The position numbers and the translations under genes were made by a program. 64,000 bases of DNA from positions 1,798,001 through 1,862,000 of the forward strand of contig NC_019745.1 in the NCBI RefSeq assembly GCF_000317555.1, written 5' to 3'. The notes beneath the pieces are model-generated. The model saw nothing but the letters and a program-made list of their open reading frames with translations. It was not told where the DNA came from and did not search any database. This document shows positions 17,571-27,777 of this stretch, in pieces. Positions within the stretch are counted from its first letter, which is position 1. Each line of letters opens with the position of its first letter. This DNA comes from Gloeocapsa sp. PCC 7428. Lineage in GTDB: Bacteria; Cyanobacteriota; Cyanobacteriia; Cyanobacteriales; Chroococcidiopsidaceae.

Positions 17571-18383
17571 ATGAAGCCTTATCTTGCCGCCGCAATCCAA
17601 ATGACGAGCCTGCCTAACTTAGAGAAAAACTTAGTTCAAGCAGAAGAATTAATCGAACTTGCTGTGCGTCAAGGTGCCAAGTTAGTGAGTTTGCCAGAAA
17701 ACTTTTCTTACTTGGGAGAGGAAACAGCGAAGATTGCGCAAGCAAGTGCGATCGCGCAAAAGAGTGAAAAATTCCTCAAAACAATGGCACAGCGCTTTCA
17801 AGTCACAATTCTGGGTGGTGGGTTTCCCGTACCTGTAGACAGTACAAAAGTCTACAATACTGCTTTACTCATCGATCCTAGTGGTCAAGAACTCTCGCGC
17901 TATCACAAAGTTCATCTGTTTGATGTCAACTTACCCGACGGTAACACCTACCGCGAATCAAGTACAGTGATGGCAGGGAACCAACTACCCCCTGTCTACG
18001 CTTCCAAAGATCTCGGCAATCTCGGACTTTCGGTGTGTTACGATGTACGGTTTCCCGAACTTTATCGCCACATGGCACTCAAAGGCGCAGATATTCTCTT
18101 TGTTCCGGCTGCGTTTACGGCATACACTGGAAAAGACCACTGGCAAGTGCTACTGCAAGCTAGAGCCATCGAGAATACTTGCTACATTATCGCCCCAGCA
18201 CAAACCGGACAACACTACGCCCTGCGTCAATCGCATGGACACGCAATGATCGTCGATCCTTGGGGAGTCATTTTAGCCGATGCTGGAAATTCGCCAGGAG
18301 TTGCGATCGCCGAAATTAACCCAACGCGCTTAGACCAAGTCCGCAGACAAATGCCATCACTGCAACATAGCGTATTTTTGTAG
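17571..18383 (+). CDS. Carbon-nitrogen hydrolase (nitrilase superfamily, omega-amidase/Nit-like)
   Basis: From ATG 17571 the protein is 270 residues, matching Nit/omega-amidase-like enzymes; the frame is open further upstream but only over repeat DNA. The catalytic triad is visible: Glu in LVSLPENFSYLG, Lys in RYHKVHLFDV, and Cys in LSVCYDVRFPELYR. The YALRQSHGHAMIVDPWG segment is typical. Likely substrates are alpha-keto amides or deaminated glutathione; this cannot be settled from sequence alone. Confidence 0.9.
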   Translation: MKPYLAAAIQMTSLPNLEKNLVQAEELIELAVRQGAKLVSLPENFSYLGEETAKIAQASAIAQKSEKFLKTMAQRFQVTILGGGFPVPVDSTKVYNTALLIDPSGQELSRYHKVHLFDVNLPDGNTYRESSTVMAGNQLPPVYASKDLGNLGLSVCYDVRFPELYRHMALKGADILFVPAAFTAYTGKDHWQVLLQARAIENTCYIIAPAQTGQHYALRQSHGHAMIVDPWGVILADAGNSPGVAIAEINPTRLDQVRRQMPSLQHSVFL

Positions 18384-18445
18384 AGGTGAGAGGTGAGGGA
18401 AAAATACAGCCGCATTTCCTCTTAGAATTTAGGTAGCCGTCGATT

Positions 18446-18898
18446 GTGCAATTAAAGGGTGTTGAGTTGAAAACTTTAAGTAGATTGCTGATTGCTCTAA
18501 TTTTTCTACTTGTTGCAATTGGCAGTGTTGACCGTGAGGCGATCGCCGCCCAAACTGTCACTCAAGTTAAAGTTATTGAAACCGAAATGGCAATTGAATT
18601 ATCGCCCCGCACTGTACCTGCTGGTGCGATCGAATTCATTGCCTACAACCAAGGTCAACTTCCCCACGAAATGGAAATCATCAAAACTGATGTACCACTC
18701 GACCAAATGCCTATCAAAAACAACCGACTCGATCGCAAAAAAGTCGGTGAAAAAATCGATGAAATCGAAGCCGAAGACCTACCCAGCGGCGCAACAGCAA
18801 CACTCCTGACCACCCTCCAACCAGGAAGATACCTCATCGAATGCAACATTCCAGGACACTTCCAAGCCGGAATGAAAGCCGAACTCTTAGTCGAATAA
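18446..18898 (+). CDS. Exported cupredoxin-like copper protein
   Basis: A 150-residue protein with a signal peptide (LLIALIFLLVAIGS, cleavage near EAIAAQ). The cupredoxin fold carries a complete type 1 copper set: His74 (QLPHEME), Cys133 (LIECNIPGHF), His138 and Met143 (AGMKAELLV). The loop is of the sulfocyanin/plastocyanin-like type, not true plastocyanin. It is probably periplasmic or in the thylakoid lumen and may transfer electrons. The GTG at 18446 is one possible start; another is TTG at 18467. Confidence 0.8.
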   Translation: MQLKGVELKTLSRLLIALIFLLVAIGSVDREAIAAQTVTQVKVIETEMAIELSPRTVPAGAIEFIAYNQGQLPHEMEIIKTDVPLDQMPIKNNRLDRKKVGEKIDEIEAEDLPSGATATLLTTLQPGRYLIECNIPGHFQAGMKAELLVE

Positions 18899-18956
18899 TT
18901 AATTTACTCCTCTGGGCGGCAAAAAATCTTCGTGATCTTTGTGCCAATGTGGTTCG

Positions 18957-18986
18957 TAAAAAAACGGGTAGCCCAACGACCACCCG
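18957..18986 (-). terminator. Intrinsic terminator of fba
   Basis: On the minus strand CGGGTGGT pairs with GCTACCCG (with wobbles) around CGTTGG, followed by a run of seven T. It lies just downstream of the aldolase stop. Confidence 0.7.
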
Positions 18987-19008
18987 CCCAAAAAAACCAA
19001 CAAATCTC

Positions 19009-20088
19009 TTACACAGAAACTGTCTTCTTCGTTACAGCACTTAATTCACCCTTAGCGTACTTCGCTGCAAACTCGTCTTGCGAAATTTGCTTGATCTTGC
19101 TAGCTTGACCAGCCGCCTCAAACTGTTGATAGCGGTCTGCACAAACCTTCTGCATATACTTAATCGAAGGCTTGAGGAAGTGACGGGGGTCAAACTCTTT
19201 AGGATTCGCCGCCAAAGCTTCGCGTACTGCTGCGGTAATCGCCAGACGGTTGTCAGTGTCGATGTTTACCTTACGGACACCACTCTTGATACCTTTTTGA
19301 ATTTCTTCTACAGGTACACCGTAGGTTTCAGGAATTGTACCACCATACTGGTTAATAAGTTCTAGCAGATCTTCAGGTACTGAAGAAGAACCATGCATTA
19401 CCAAGTGGGTATTTGGTAGACGACGGTGAATTTCTTCAATTCGGCTAATTGCCAAAATTTCGCCAGTAGGTTTGCGAGTAAACTTGTAAGCACCGTGGCT
19501 AGTACCAATTGCTACCGCCAAAGCATCAACTTGAGTTTGCTCAACAAAATCAACCGCTTGGTCAGGATCGGTTAATAGTTGGGAGTGGTCGAGTTTACCC
19601 TCGAAACCATGACCATCTTCAGCTTCACCCATACCAGTTTCCAAAGAACCCAAACAGCCGAGTTCACCTTCAACGCTAACACCGATCGCATGAGCAACTT
19701 TCACGACTTCACGGGTAACATTGACGTTATACTCATAACTTGCAGGAGTTTTAGCATCTGCTTCCAGCGAACCATCCATCATCACGCTGGTAAAGCCATT
19801 TTTCATCGCAGAGTAGCAAGTCGCTGGCTCATTACCATGATCCTGGTGCATGGCAATAGGAATATAAGGATAGGTTTCTACTGCTGCTAGAATCAAGTGA
19901 CGCAAAAAGTTTTCACCAGCATATTTACGTGCGCCACGAGAAGCTTGTAAGATCACGGGGCTATCTGTCTCTTTAGCAGCCTGCATAATTGCCTGGATCT
20001 GCTCCATGTTGTTCACGTTGAAAGCTGGAATGCCGTAACCGTTTTCAGCCGCATGATCCAACAGCAGCCGCATTGGTACGAGCGCCAT
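19009..20088 (-). CDS. fba: Class II fructose-1,6-bisphosphate aldolase
   Basis: The 359-residue zinc-dependent aldolase cleaves fructose-1,6-bisphosphate and, in cyanobacteria, also forms sedoheptulose-1,7-bisphosphate in the Calvin cycle. Conserved parts are the start [35 protein letters not shown] with the zinc-site His residues, [18 protein letters not shown], and [10 protein letters not shown] strong AGGAGG ribosome-binding site precedes the ATG, consistent with abundant expression. Its own terminator follows. Confidence 0.97.
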   Translation of the reverse strand: MALVPMRLLLDHAAENGYGIPAFNVNNMEQIQAIMQAAKETDSPVILQASRGARKYAGENFLRHLILAAVETYPYIPIAMHQDHGNEPATCYSAMKNGFTSVMMDGSLEADAKTPASYEYNVNVTREVVKVAHAIGVSVEGELGCLGSLETGMGEAEDGHGFEGKLDHSQLLTDPDQAVDFVEQTQVDALAVAIGTSHGAYKFTRKPTGEILAISRIEEIHRRLPNTHLVMHGSSSVPEDLLELINQYGGTIPETYGVPVEEIQKGIKSGVRKVNIDTDNRLAITAAVREALAANPKEFDPRHFLKPSIKYMQKVCADRYQQFEAAGQASKIKQISQDEFAAKYAKGELSAVTKKTVSV

Positions 20089-20334
20089 AGATAGTCCTCC
20101 TAATTTTGATAATCAGCTAGTCGTCTTAAGACAAACGTAATTCTTACGCTAATCTTAAGATAATTTTCAACTTATAAGCAATTATATTCAGAGAATACTT
20201 TGGGATCTTTATTTCTGGTAATTCTCCCTAACTCGTCAACGACAAAGTCAATAGCTACGCTACGACTTTCATTGTCATAAAAAATAGCTAGAACCGTTGT
20301 AATCTATGTATAGCTACCAGCAATTAAATATCTA

Positions 20335-20406
20335 TGGGTCGCCCGGGATTCGAACCCGGAACTAATCGGTTAAAAGCCGAGTACTCTACCGTTGAGTTAG
20401 CGACCC
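20335..20406 (-). tRNA. tRNA-Lys (anticodon UUU)
   Basis: The 72-nt minus-strand sequence folds as a cloverleaf: acceptor GGGTCGC/GCGACCC, D-stem ACTC/GAGT, anticodon loop CTTTTAA with anticodon TTT, T-stem CCGGG/CCCGG with loop TTCGAAT. The first anticodon-stem pair (C27-T43) is mismatched. The discriminator base is A and the 3' CCA is not encoded. Confidence 0.95.
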
Positions 20407-20472
20407 AGATGCCTGATGCTTTTTGGCAACTTTACTAAGATACCACATAAATTCAGAATTTGGTAAGAATTT

Positions 20473-21375
20473 CTATAAAAAAGTGATTTCCATATTTACC
20501 CAAGTATTCAAACTTGCACCAGGTTCTAAGGAGATCAAATCAGTGCCTGTATTGAGCGCATTACGCGGTGCAGTCCACGGCTCGACACAGTAAAAATCTT
20601 TGCCTTTCTGCGTCCAGAAAACGAAGGTTTTGTAATACGTATCATCCCAACTCAGATGCAATTGTAAGCCGCGATCGCGATCGCAAACACTCGCATTTGC
20701 AGCGCTGAGCGGTCGAAACGCAGCGTCGATCTCATCTTGCCCGAAATCAAAATTACCTGTAAAGGCGTGATGTGTCTTGGTACGCTGGTCTTGATATTCC
20801 GTTGCGGGGATAGTGAACTGCAACTGCGTTTTATCGCGTACGAGAAAATAGGGATGCAGCCCTACCGAAAAGGGCATAGCGATTGCGGAGTGATTTGTAA
20901 TACGTTGGAGAATCGCTAATTGATTTCCCTGTAGCTGATATGTAAACGCCAGGTGAAAATCGAACGGATAGACTGTACGCGTTGTGTCGTTGCTTTCTAG
21001 CACCAGCATTAGACTGGCTTGGTCTTGCGTTACCTGTTCGGTGACTTCCCAAGGTAAATCGCGGGCAAAGCCGTGTTGTTTGAGCGTGTAGTGTTGCCCG
21101 TTGTGCGTATAAGTGTTGTCTGGTAAGTTTCCACAAATCGGAAACAAAATCGGTATACCACCACGTACGCTTAAGTGCGGATTCGCAAACCGTTCTGCGT
21201 CCAAGTAGAAAATTTCTTGACCTTGAATCGACCAACGCGTGACGATCCCACCGCGTTCAGGGACAACTTCTAAAAGCGAATCAGCGGCTTTATCGGTGAG
21301 GGTGTAGGTTTTGTATTGTTGTTGAGAAGATGCGATCGCAAACACGATAATTCTCTGTAATTGCGTGAAAATCAA
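20473..21375 (-). CDS. Aldose 1-epimerase family protein (hexose mutarotase-like)
   Basis: The 300-residue protein has the galactose-mutarotase fold: VRGGIPILFPICGNLPDN, HGFARDLPWEV, PFSVGLHPYFLV with the catalytic-type His, and FYCVEPWTAPRNALN. These match the YeaD/LACX-like group that interconverts alpha and beta anomers of sugars or sugar phosphates. The exact sugar is unknown. The first ~16 residues are poorly conserved and the real start may be slightly inside. Confidence 0.85.
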   Translation of the reverse strand: MIFTQLQRIIVFAIASSQQQYKTYTLTDKAADSLLEVVPERGGIVTRWSIQGQEIFYLDAERFANPHLSVRGGIPILFPICGNLPDNTYTHNGQHYTLKQHGFARDLPWEVTEQVTQDQASLMLVLESNDTTRTVYPFDFHLAFTYQLQGNQLAILQRITNHSAIAMPFSVGLHPYFLVRDKTQLQFTIPATEYQDQRTKTHHAFTGNFDFGQDEIDAAFRPLSAANASVCDRDRGLQLHLSWDDTYYKTFVFWTQKGKDFYCVEPWTAPRNALNTGTDLISLEPGASLNTWVNMEITFL

Positions 21376-21385
21376 TAAACATACA

Positions 21386-21450
21386 AGACGGGTAATCGGT
21401 AATTGGTAATAGGAGCGTTCTCTAACCTTTTACCAATTAGCCATTGCCCA
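21386..21450. repeat. GGTAAT heptamer repeat cluster
   Basis: GGGTAATCGGTAATTGGTAA at about 21389-21408 faces CTTTTACCAATTAGCCATTG at 21427-21446, an inverted pair of the same heptamer family, between pdhA and the mutarotase gene. Confidence 0.6.
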
Positions 21451-21480
21451 AGCAAATATTGCGTTGCCCACCACAGTTGA

Positions 21481-22512
21481 TTAATCTTCCGCAAAGATGT
21501 AACGATACAACTCATTAGGATCTGGCTCTGGGCTGCTTTCAGCAAACTTCACCGCTTCGTCAATTTCCTGCTGAATTTTCTGTTCAATTTGTTTCAATTC
21601 TGCCTGCGATGCCAAATTTTGCTCAGTTAAATATGCAGCAAGTTTCTTAATCGGATCGCGGGCAAACCAAAATTCTTTTTCGTCTTTGCTGCGCAACTCA
21701 TCTGGATCAGCCAGCGAGTGACCGCGAAAACGATATGTCAATGCTTCAATTAGTGTAGGACCTTCGCCTGCTCGAGCGCGCGCTACAGCTTCTTGCGCAA
21801 CTTGGCGCACGGCTAAAACATCCATGCCATCAACTTCAACACCCGCCATGCCAAACACGCTAGCTTTCTTATAAATTTCTGGCTGCGAGGTTGCGCGTTC
21901 GTGCGCCATACCGATCGCCCACTTGTTATTCTCGACAACATAAAGAATCGGCAGTTTCCACAACGCCGCCATGTTGAGACATTCAAAAAATTGACCGTTA
22001 TTACAAGCGCCATCGCCAAAAAAGCAAGCCGTCACTTGATCCGCGCTTTCATCGCCCATCACCTCGCGACGATATTTCGATTGAAACGCTGCGCCTGTAG
22101 CCACCGGAATGCCTTCCGCGACAAATGCATAACCACCCAGCAGGCGATGTTCTTCTGAGAACATATGCATCGAGCCACCCCGCCCTTTACTACAGCCTGT
22201 GGCTTTACCGAAAAGTTCTGCCATCACTTGTTTAGCTGGTACTCCTGCACTCAACGCATGAACGTGGTCGCGATACGTGCTACAAACGTAATCTTCGCCA
22301 GGGCGCATCGATTGAATCACGCCAGTTGAAACGGCTTCTTGCCCGTTGTAAAGATGGACAAAGCCAAACATTTTGCCTCGGTAATACATTTCCGCGCACT
22401 TGTCTTCAAAGTAGCGCCCCAAAATCATGTCTTCATACAGCCGCAAACCTTCTTCTTTACTCAGTTGCGCCGTAGTTGCAGAAAAGGTGGGTAATGTTCG
22501 TTCTTGCACCAT
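21481..22512 (-). CDS. pdhA: Pyruvate dehydrogenase E1 component, alpha subunit
   Basis: The 343-residue alpha chain of the E1 heterotetramer decarboxylates pyruvate with thiamine diphosphate. The TPP motif [20 protein letters not shown] with ...VVENN is intact, as are the [10 protein letters not shown] and [19 protein letters not shown] phosphorylation-loop-like segments. The pdhB, pdhC and lpd genes are elsewhere, as is common in cyanobacteria. It is divergent from ftn2, with a 190-bp promoter region between. Confidence 0.96.
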   Translation of the reverse strand: MVQERTLPTFSATTAQLSKEEGLRLYEDMILGRYFEDKCAEMYYRGKMFGFVHLYNGQEAVSTGVIQSMRPGEDYVCSTYRDHVHALSAGVPAKQVMAELFGKATGCSKGRGGSMHMFSEEHRLLGGYAFVAEGIPVATGAAFQSKYRREVMGDESADQVTACFFGDGACNNGQFFECLNMAALWKLPILYVVENNKWAIGMAHERATSQPEIYKKASVFGMAGVEVDGMDVLAVRQVAQEAVARARAGEGPTLIEALTYRFRGHSLADPDELRSKDEKEFWFARDPIKKLAAYLTEQNLASQAELKQIEQKIQQEIDEAVKFAESSPEPDPNELYRYIFAED

Positions 22513-22702
22513 CGCCGTGTCGTATCCTCGTAGTAGTATGAATAGTTGTATACTGTCTAGTATCTCAAGTTAGGTAACTTTAACTATTGTGGGCAGATCC
22601 GTGTTGCGGATAAAGCTCTCAAGTTATTATAATTGCACGGTTTTGCTGAGACGGAAAAACGTTCGTTTAAGTTGGTTACTTGCGGTGCAGGGGAAGTAAG
22701 CT

Positions 22703-24850
22703 GTGCAAATTCCACTAGACTACTACCGAATCTTGGGACTGCCAGTCGCGGCGAGTCACGAACAATTACAACAAGCTTATCGCGATCGCCTACAACAGTT
22801 GCCGCGACGCGAGTATTCACCCGCAGCGATCGCCGCCCGCAAGCAATTGATCGAGCAAGCGTACGCAGTTTTATCTGAACCCAGCCAGCGTAAGACTTAC
22901 GATACAAATTATTTTGCGCATCGCTACGAACAGCAACCAACACCAAAAGACACGGAAAATTCAGCAGAATTTCTCATTGAAGATATTTTCGCGCCGCACA
23001 CGCCGATTATCGAGATTTCGGATGATTTATTCGCTGGTGCTTTGCTGATTCTCCAAGAACTCGGCGAATATGAACTTGTTTTAACGCTGGGAAATGCGTA
23101 TCTCAATAACTCGTACCGCGAACAAAATGACGATCAACTCCGCGCGGATGTTGTCTTAACCGTTGCCTTAGCATGCCTAGAATTAGGACGCGAACAATGG
23201 CAGCAAGAAAACTATGAAAGTGCTGCAAACTCGCTACAAAATGGCGAACAACGGCTGACGCGCGAAGGTATCTTTCTGAACTTGAGAAACGACATCGCCG
23301 CAGATCTCAATAAATTACGTCCCTACAGAATTTTGGCATTACTTACCGAACCAGAAGGCACAAGCTTAGAACGCCGACATTTGGGACTCAGGTTATTACA
23401 AGATCTTCTCAACGCGCGTGGCGGAATTGATGGTACAAGTGATGATGGTTCAGGGCTGAGTCTTGATGACTTTCTGCGGTTTATTCAGCAACTACGCACT
23501 TACCTCACTGTATCCGAACAACAAACTTTATTTGAAGCAGAAAGCAAACGCCCTTCGGCAGTAGCCAACTATCTTGCGGTGTATGCGTTAATCGCGCGTG
23601 GCTTTACGCAGCGAATGCCTGTGTTGATTTCGCAAGCGAAGCTGTTGTTACACCATTTGGCTCAAGCTAAGCGTCAAGATGTGTACTTAGAACAAGCGAT
23701 CGCGGCACTGCTTTTAGGTCAAACTGTTGAAGCAAATCACGCTTTAGAGCTTTCACACGAACACGAACCATTAGAATTTATTCGCGAACATTCGCAAGGT
23801 TCTCCTGATTTATTACCTGGTTTGTGTCTCTATGCCGAACGTTGGTTACAAAATGAAGTCTTTCCCCAGTTTCGCGACTTAAAACACCAGCAAGCTTCTT
23901 TAAAAGAATATTTTGCTGACGACCACGTTCAAACTTACTTAGAAGCGCTACCCAATCAAAGCGAAACTTCACAAACCGTGGCTAAGGGGGCAACATCAAC
24001 AACTCATAAGGCATCTCAACCGCAAAGGCAAAAGCCAAACCGTACGCGCCAAACGACTGCAAATGCAGCAGTGAATACGACAACAAATGTTACTACCAGT
24101 GTTAATACGGTCGGTAGTGCTACCTTAGAGCCGGCAACAGAGCATACTACTTCAACGCAGAACGGGTACTTGACAGTTTCACGAACATCTGCTATGGAAC
24201 ACGTACGCGTTCCCCATAGAAAAAGACGCAAAAGAAAAGCTTTTGCTGTTAAAGACAAAACAGCGATCGCCTTATTAGCGCTTGTAGGACTTGTTGGCAG
24301 TGTATTTGTATTTGCCCTGCTTGGTCAAGCCTTCGGGTGGTTACGCCAAACGTTATATCCAGCACCACCACCGCTACCAGGTGAGCAACTAGCAGTACAG
24401 TTAAACCAACCACTGCTTGCTATTCCTAGCCCTGGTTCGCAATTTTTGCCTGTTGTTGAACCGCTGGATGCGGCAACCGCCGAGCAAGTTATCCAAAGTT
24501 GGCTATCGGCTAAAGCAGCGGCTTTTAGCACTGATTATGCGATCGCCAGCTTGCAAAATATTTTAGTCGATCCGGCGTTAGCACAATGGCAACAGCGTGT
24601 GAGGAGCGATCGCGCGAATAACCGCCATCGACAATTTCAGCACAATCTAAAAATAGATTCCGTACAAGTCAATGCGACGAATCCAAATTTAGCAACAGTA
24701 CAAGCAACCGTCAGCGAAATTGCCCAAATTTACGATCGGGGAAAGCTGAATCAACGTGCTTCCTATGCTGATGAAAACCTCCGCGTTAGATACGATTTAG
24801 TCCGCAGCAATAGCGCGTGGCGAATTCGACAAATGCAAGTATTGAATTAG
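22703..24850 (+). CDS. ftn2: Cell division protein Ftn2/ZipN (ARC6 homologue)
   Basis: Ftn2/ZipN anchors and organises the FtsZ ring in cyanobacteria and is the ancestor of plastid ARC6. The GTG start gives 715 residues, the family size. Order: N-terminal DnaJ-like domain (residues about 5-65, LDYYRILGLPVAASHEQLQQ) lacking the HPD motif; a long helical region to about residue 420; a Thr/Asn-rich low-complexity stretch; a basic patch (HRKRRKRKAF); one membrane helix near residues 521-545; and a C-terminal DUF4101/IMS domain (AEQVIQSWLSAKAAAF) in the periplasm. The missing HPD fits the family, which does not act as a co-chaperone. Confidence 0.93.
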   Translation: MQIPLDYYRILGLPVAASHEQLQQAYRDRLQQLPRREYSPAAIAARKQLIEQAYAVLSEPSQRKTYDTNYFAHRYEQQPTPKDTENSAEFLIEDIFAPHTPIIEISDDLFAGALLILQELGEYELVLTLGNAYLNNSYREQNDDQLRADVVLTVALACLELGREQWQQENYESAANSLQNGEQRLTREGIFLNLRNDIAADLNKLRPYRILALLTEPEGTSLERRHLGLRLLQDLLNARGGIDGTSDDGSGLSLDDFLRFIQQLRTYLTVSEQQTLFEAESKRPSAVANYLAVYALIARGFTQRMPVLISQAKLLLHHLAQAKRQDVYLEQAIAALLLGQTVEANHALELSHEHEPLEFIREHSQGSPDLLPGLCLYAERWLQNEVFPQFRDLKHQQASLKEYFADDHVQTYLEALPNQSETSQTVAKGATSTTHKASQPQRQKPNRTRQTTANAAVNTTTNVTTSVNTVGSATLEPATEHTTSTQNGYLTVSRTSAMEHVRVPHRKRRKRKAFAVKDKTAIALLALVGLVGSVFVFALLGQAFGWLRQTLYPAPPPLPGEQLAVQLNQPLLAIPSPGSQFLPVVEPLDAATAEQVIQSWLSAKAAAFSTDYAIASLQNILVDPALAQWQQRVRSDRANNRHRQFQHNLKIDSVQVNATNPNLATVQATVSEIAQIYDRGKLNQRASYADENLRVRYDLVRSNSAWRIRQMQVLN

Positions 24851-25099
24851 CTTTTGCCGATGAGCGATTAGCCATTAGCTTCTACAATCATGATGGTAAG
24901 TCACGAACATAGTTAGCTTCCAAGGGACTGTTGTATAGCAATAGTCAATTAGGACATGATGGAAACTCAGAACCGTTGTCTTGTAAAGTTTGCGCTGAGC
25001 AAAGGACGCCTCTGCACGGGGGGTTTGTGCTGATTCAACTAGCTTTTAATTCTGACCTCTGACCTCTGCTACATTATCTTCGCTCCTCACCCCTCAAGA

Positions 25100-26047
25100 A
25101 TGACACAAACGCTATTTGATGCCTACTTCCCACTGATTTTGTGGACAAGTTTAGGATTGTTATGCTTTCGCTTTCTGCCGCAAACGTTACCGCGCCTGCT
25201 AGGGCGTAGCCTGTATTGGGTGGGTATACCAATAGAAATTTTGGCACTGGCGCGACAGACAGATTTTTCGCAATCGATCGCGCTTCCTCCATTTATTACG
25301 TTCACAGCACTGCTTTTGGGGCTGGGTGTTGCCGTTTTGTGTTTAAAAATAATACAAAGACTTGCTTTTTTGCCGATGGCTGCGGCTTTAACTTCCCCAG
25401 CAATTCAAGGCAGTTTTATTTTAGCTGCGGTACTGGGTAATACTGGGTTTGTGGGACTTGCGATCGCACCGGCGTTTATCGATCATACCTACCTAAACTG
25501 GATCGTCTTCTATAGCCTGACACACAATTTGATTGGTACTTATGGCTTTGGTGTTTTCATTGCGAGTTACTTTGCGCGTGAAACGCACCAAAATCATTGG
25601 TGGGTACAGCTACGAGATGTTTTAACCGTACCAACGCTATGGACTTTCTTGCTGGGCTACCTGACGCGTAATATCGAACTACCTTCTTCTATAGAATCAG
25701 GACTGCAAGCATCAATTGGAATTGTGATTCCGAGTGCGTTTTTGTTAACGGGAATGCGACTTGCCCAACTACGCGGGTGGAAGAGTTTGAAGCTTGCAAT
25801 TATTCCCGCAATGCTAAAAGTCGTTGTTATTCCTGGGTTAGTCGGTATTTTGACGACATTATGTTTAGGATTATCAGGCGATCGCCGTTTAGCTATGGTA
25901 TTAATGTCGGGAATGCCTTCGGCGTTTGCTGGATTAATTTTTGCAGAGGAATACAATTTAGAACGCGAATTAGTCGCTAGCTGTATTGTTGTCTCTACGA
26001 TTTTATTACTGCTTGTATTGCCTTTATGGTTATTTCTATTTCAATAA
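25100..26047 (+). CDS. AEC (auxin efflux carrier) family transporter
   Basis: A 315-residue integral membrane protein with about ten hydrophobic helices. Typical features are the N-terminal FPLILWTSLGLLCFRFLPQT, AVLGNTGFVGLAIAPAF in the middle and MLKVVVIPGLVG with MSGMPSAFAGLIFAEEYN at the end. AEC members export organic anions or amino-acid derivatives; the substrate here is unknown. It is flanked on both sides by CTGACCT-type heptamer repeats. Confidence 0.88.
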   Translation: MTQTLFDAYFPLILWTSLGLLCFRFLPQTLPRLLGRSLYWVGIPIEILALARQTDFSQSIALPPFITFTALLLGLGVAVLCLKIIQRLAFLPMAAALTSPAIQGSFILAAVLGNTGFVGLAIAPAFIDHTYLNWIVFYSLTHNLIGTYGFGVFIASYFARETHQNHWWVQLRDVLTVPTLWTFLLGYLTRNIELPSSIESGLQASIGIVIPSAFLLTGMRLAQLRGWKSLKLAIIPAMLKVVVIPGLVGILTTLCLGLSGDRRLAMVLMSGMPSAFAGLIFAEEYNLERELVASCIVVSTILLLLVLPLWLFLFQ

Positions 26048-26059
26048 GAGAGATCGAAG

Positions 26060-26219
26060 GTTGAAGGTCAAAGGTCAGGGAATGCGGGTATTAACTCCTC
26101 ACTTGGCAGCTTTGCTTGTCTGATGACCAATAGAAAAATCTCGTATTTCCTACGATCCTCAATCAAAAGTTTACGCTATTTTTAGCCTAACCTCTGACCT
26201 CTGATCCCTGACCCCTTCT
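26060..26219. repeat. GGTCAAA / CTGACCT heptamer repeats
   Basis: GGTTGAAGGTCAAAGGTCAG at 26060-26079 and CTAACCTCTGACCTCTGATC at about 26188-26207 form an inverted pair between two convergent genes. Related copies lie at 25055-25075 and 27680-27700. Confidence 0.6.
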
Positions 26220-27587
26220 TTAGTCTTGCGGCGCAAGTTGCAGTATCTGTGCGGTTACAGCAAGGCTTTCTTCATAAAGTGCCTCATGTCCGACACGTTG
26301 CAGTTGCTGGCTTAGCAAAATTTCTGCTTTTTGGTCAGCCAGCGATGATACTTGCTGAAAACGACACGCTTGCGCACCGCCGCCGACTTCCATGCGCATA
26401 CAACCACCCGTTTCCGAACAAACAACTGTACAGCAATCGGCTTCGGTGTTCGTCGAGTTCAAGCGCAGCGCGATTAAATCTCCAGGAATCTCACCGCTAT
26501 CAGCCGTGGGAATCGCGGCTAACTCGGCTTCAACTTGGCGTTGGTCTTGCGCGGTAAAGCGGATGCGCTTGATTTCGTAGTCTCCTGATTCTTGCTCAAA
26601 TTCGCACGGGTGCCAATGCAGACGACTTGCCAACCAACCTAAAAATAGCAGTGCTTGTGTAGGGTTGCCTTTTTCGTAATCGATCGTAACGCGGTCTACC
26701 TCGCTTAACGCCGCACGTCGTTGCGGCGGGTCAAACGCTTCTGCTGTTAATTCTTGCCAAGCTGATATGCGCCGCCAGTTGAGATCGGCGATGGGAATAC
26801 CTGCTTCGACGAGTTCTTGGACGCGCAACAGCCCAAATTCTGGGGCATTAAATCCACTAGAGTCTACAATTACCGAATTACAGACGGATGCGAGACGCTT
26901 GAAAAGTGGATTATGGTGATCTGGCGTTGTCTTCCACCACATAAACTTGGGCAAGTCACCGATGAGAAGTGCGGCGATCATTCCTGCGACTCGTTCTAAT
27001 CCGGCGGTGGTTCCTGTAAATGTGATGTATTCGCAACAAATCAGCGTCGTTGCAGATTGCTTTTGAATCGGACAATACGCTGAAACTTGTGCCGTTACGC
27101 CGTCATCATCACCGACAACGGGACACAGCGTGATAATGCGACACGGGTTGCGCAGTGCGATCGCATCAGCAATTTTGGGATTTCTGCTAGTATCCCAACT
27201 ATAAGGCGCATCACCATCACCATTCACTGATCCGTGTTGCTGTGCAACAGCTTCGCGTAATTTCGTCCGTGTTTCTGGTGTTGCCGTACCACTTACGGGC
27301 AAGTCATATTTTTTCTGAAATTCGCGGAGTGCGGCTTCGGTCTGTGGTCCAGGAATTCCATCAATTGGACCGCGATAAATATTTAAATTTGCGAGCAGGA
27401 GTTGCGTTTCTTCGGGTTCGTAAACAATTAGACTAAATGTTGTAGCACGAGTAGCTGCGGGACTTCCCTCACCGTTTCCAGTAGTCCCGTAACTTTGCCA
27501 AATTTTATTGAGTTCTGCCTCAATTTCACCGAGGGAAACATCCTTTGGCTCCTGAAGTGAAAAAATTGGAGGAGATTGAATTGCCAT
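26220..27587 (-). CDS. opcA: Glucose-6-phosphate dehydrogenase assembly protein OpcA
   Basis: OpcA is the cyanobacterial and actinobacterial allosteric activator of Zwf, controlled by thioredoxin. The protein is 455 residues. A peptidoglycan-binding-like module lies near residues 60-115 (NIYRGPIDGIPGPQTEAALR), as in cyanobacterial members. The OpcA core has IITLCPVVGDDDGV, LLIGDLPKFMWWKT, and IADLNWRRISAWQEL. Cysteines in the core (CPVVGDDD, CPIQKQ, CCEYITF) are candidates for redox control. It closes the fbp-tal-zwf-opcA run, 190 bases after zwf. Confidence 0.94.
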   Translation of the reverse strand: MAIQSPPIFSLQEPKDVSLGEIEAELNKIWQSYGTTGNGEGSPAATRATTFSLIVYEPEETQLLLANLNIYRGPIDGIPGPQTEAALREFQKKYDLPVSGTATPETRTKLREAVAQQHGSVNGDGDAPYSWDTSRNPKIADAIALRNPCRIITLCPVVGDDDGVTAQVSAYCPIQKQSATTLICCEYITFTGTTAGLERVAGMIAALLIGDLPKFMWWKTTPDHHNPLFKRLASVCNSVIVDSSGFNAPEFGLLRVQELVEAGIPIADLNWRRISAWQELTAEAFDPPQRRAALSEVDRVTIDYEKGNPTQALLFLGWLASRLHWHPCEFEQESGDYEIKRIRFTAQDQRQVEAELAAIPTADSGEIPGDLIALRLNSTNTEADCCTVVCSETGGCMRMEVGGGAQACRFQQVSSLADQKAEILLSQQLQRVGHEALYEESLAVTAQILQLAPQD

Positions 27588-27777
27588 AATTTACTTTACA
27601 GTTTTAATGTGATGGGCTGTCAGTCGTTAGCTTTAAGGTAGTTCAATTTTTTTTCAGTTTTTGTATACCAGGATTGTCTAGCAGAGGTCAGAGGTTAGGG
27701 GTAAATTTTGAATAGAGTTAATTCATATCTCAAAACAAATCACTAGCCACCAGTCACTAACCCCTCACCTCTACTTA

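Noticed and set aside
24851-25099. Open stretch with a CKVCAE motif between ftn2 and the AEC gene
   Set aside because: About 45 codons without a start codon, ending in heptamer repeat DNA; not enough to call a gene.
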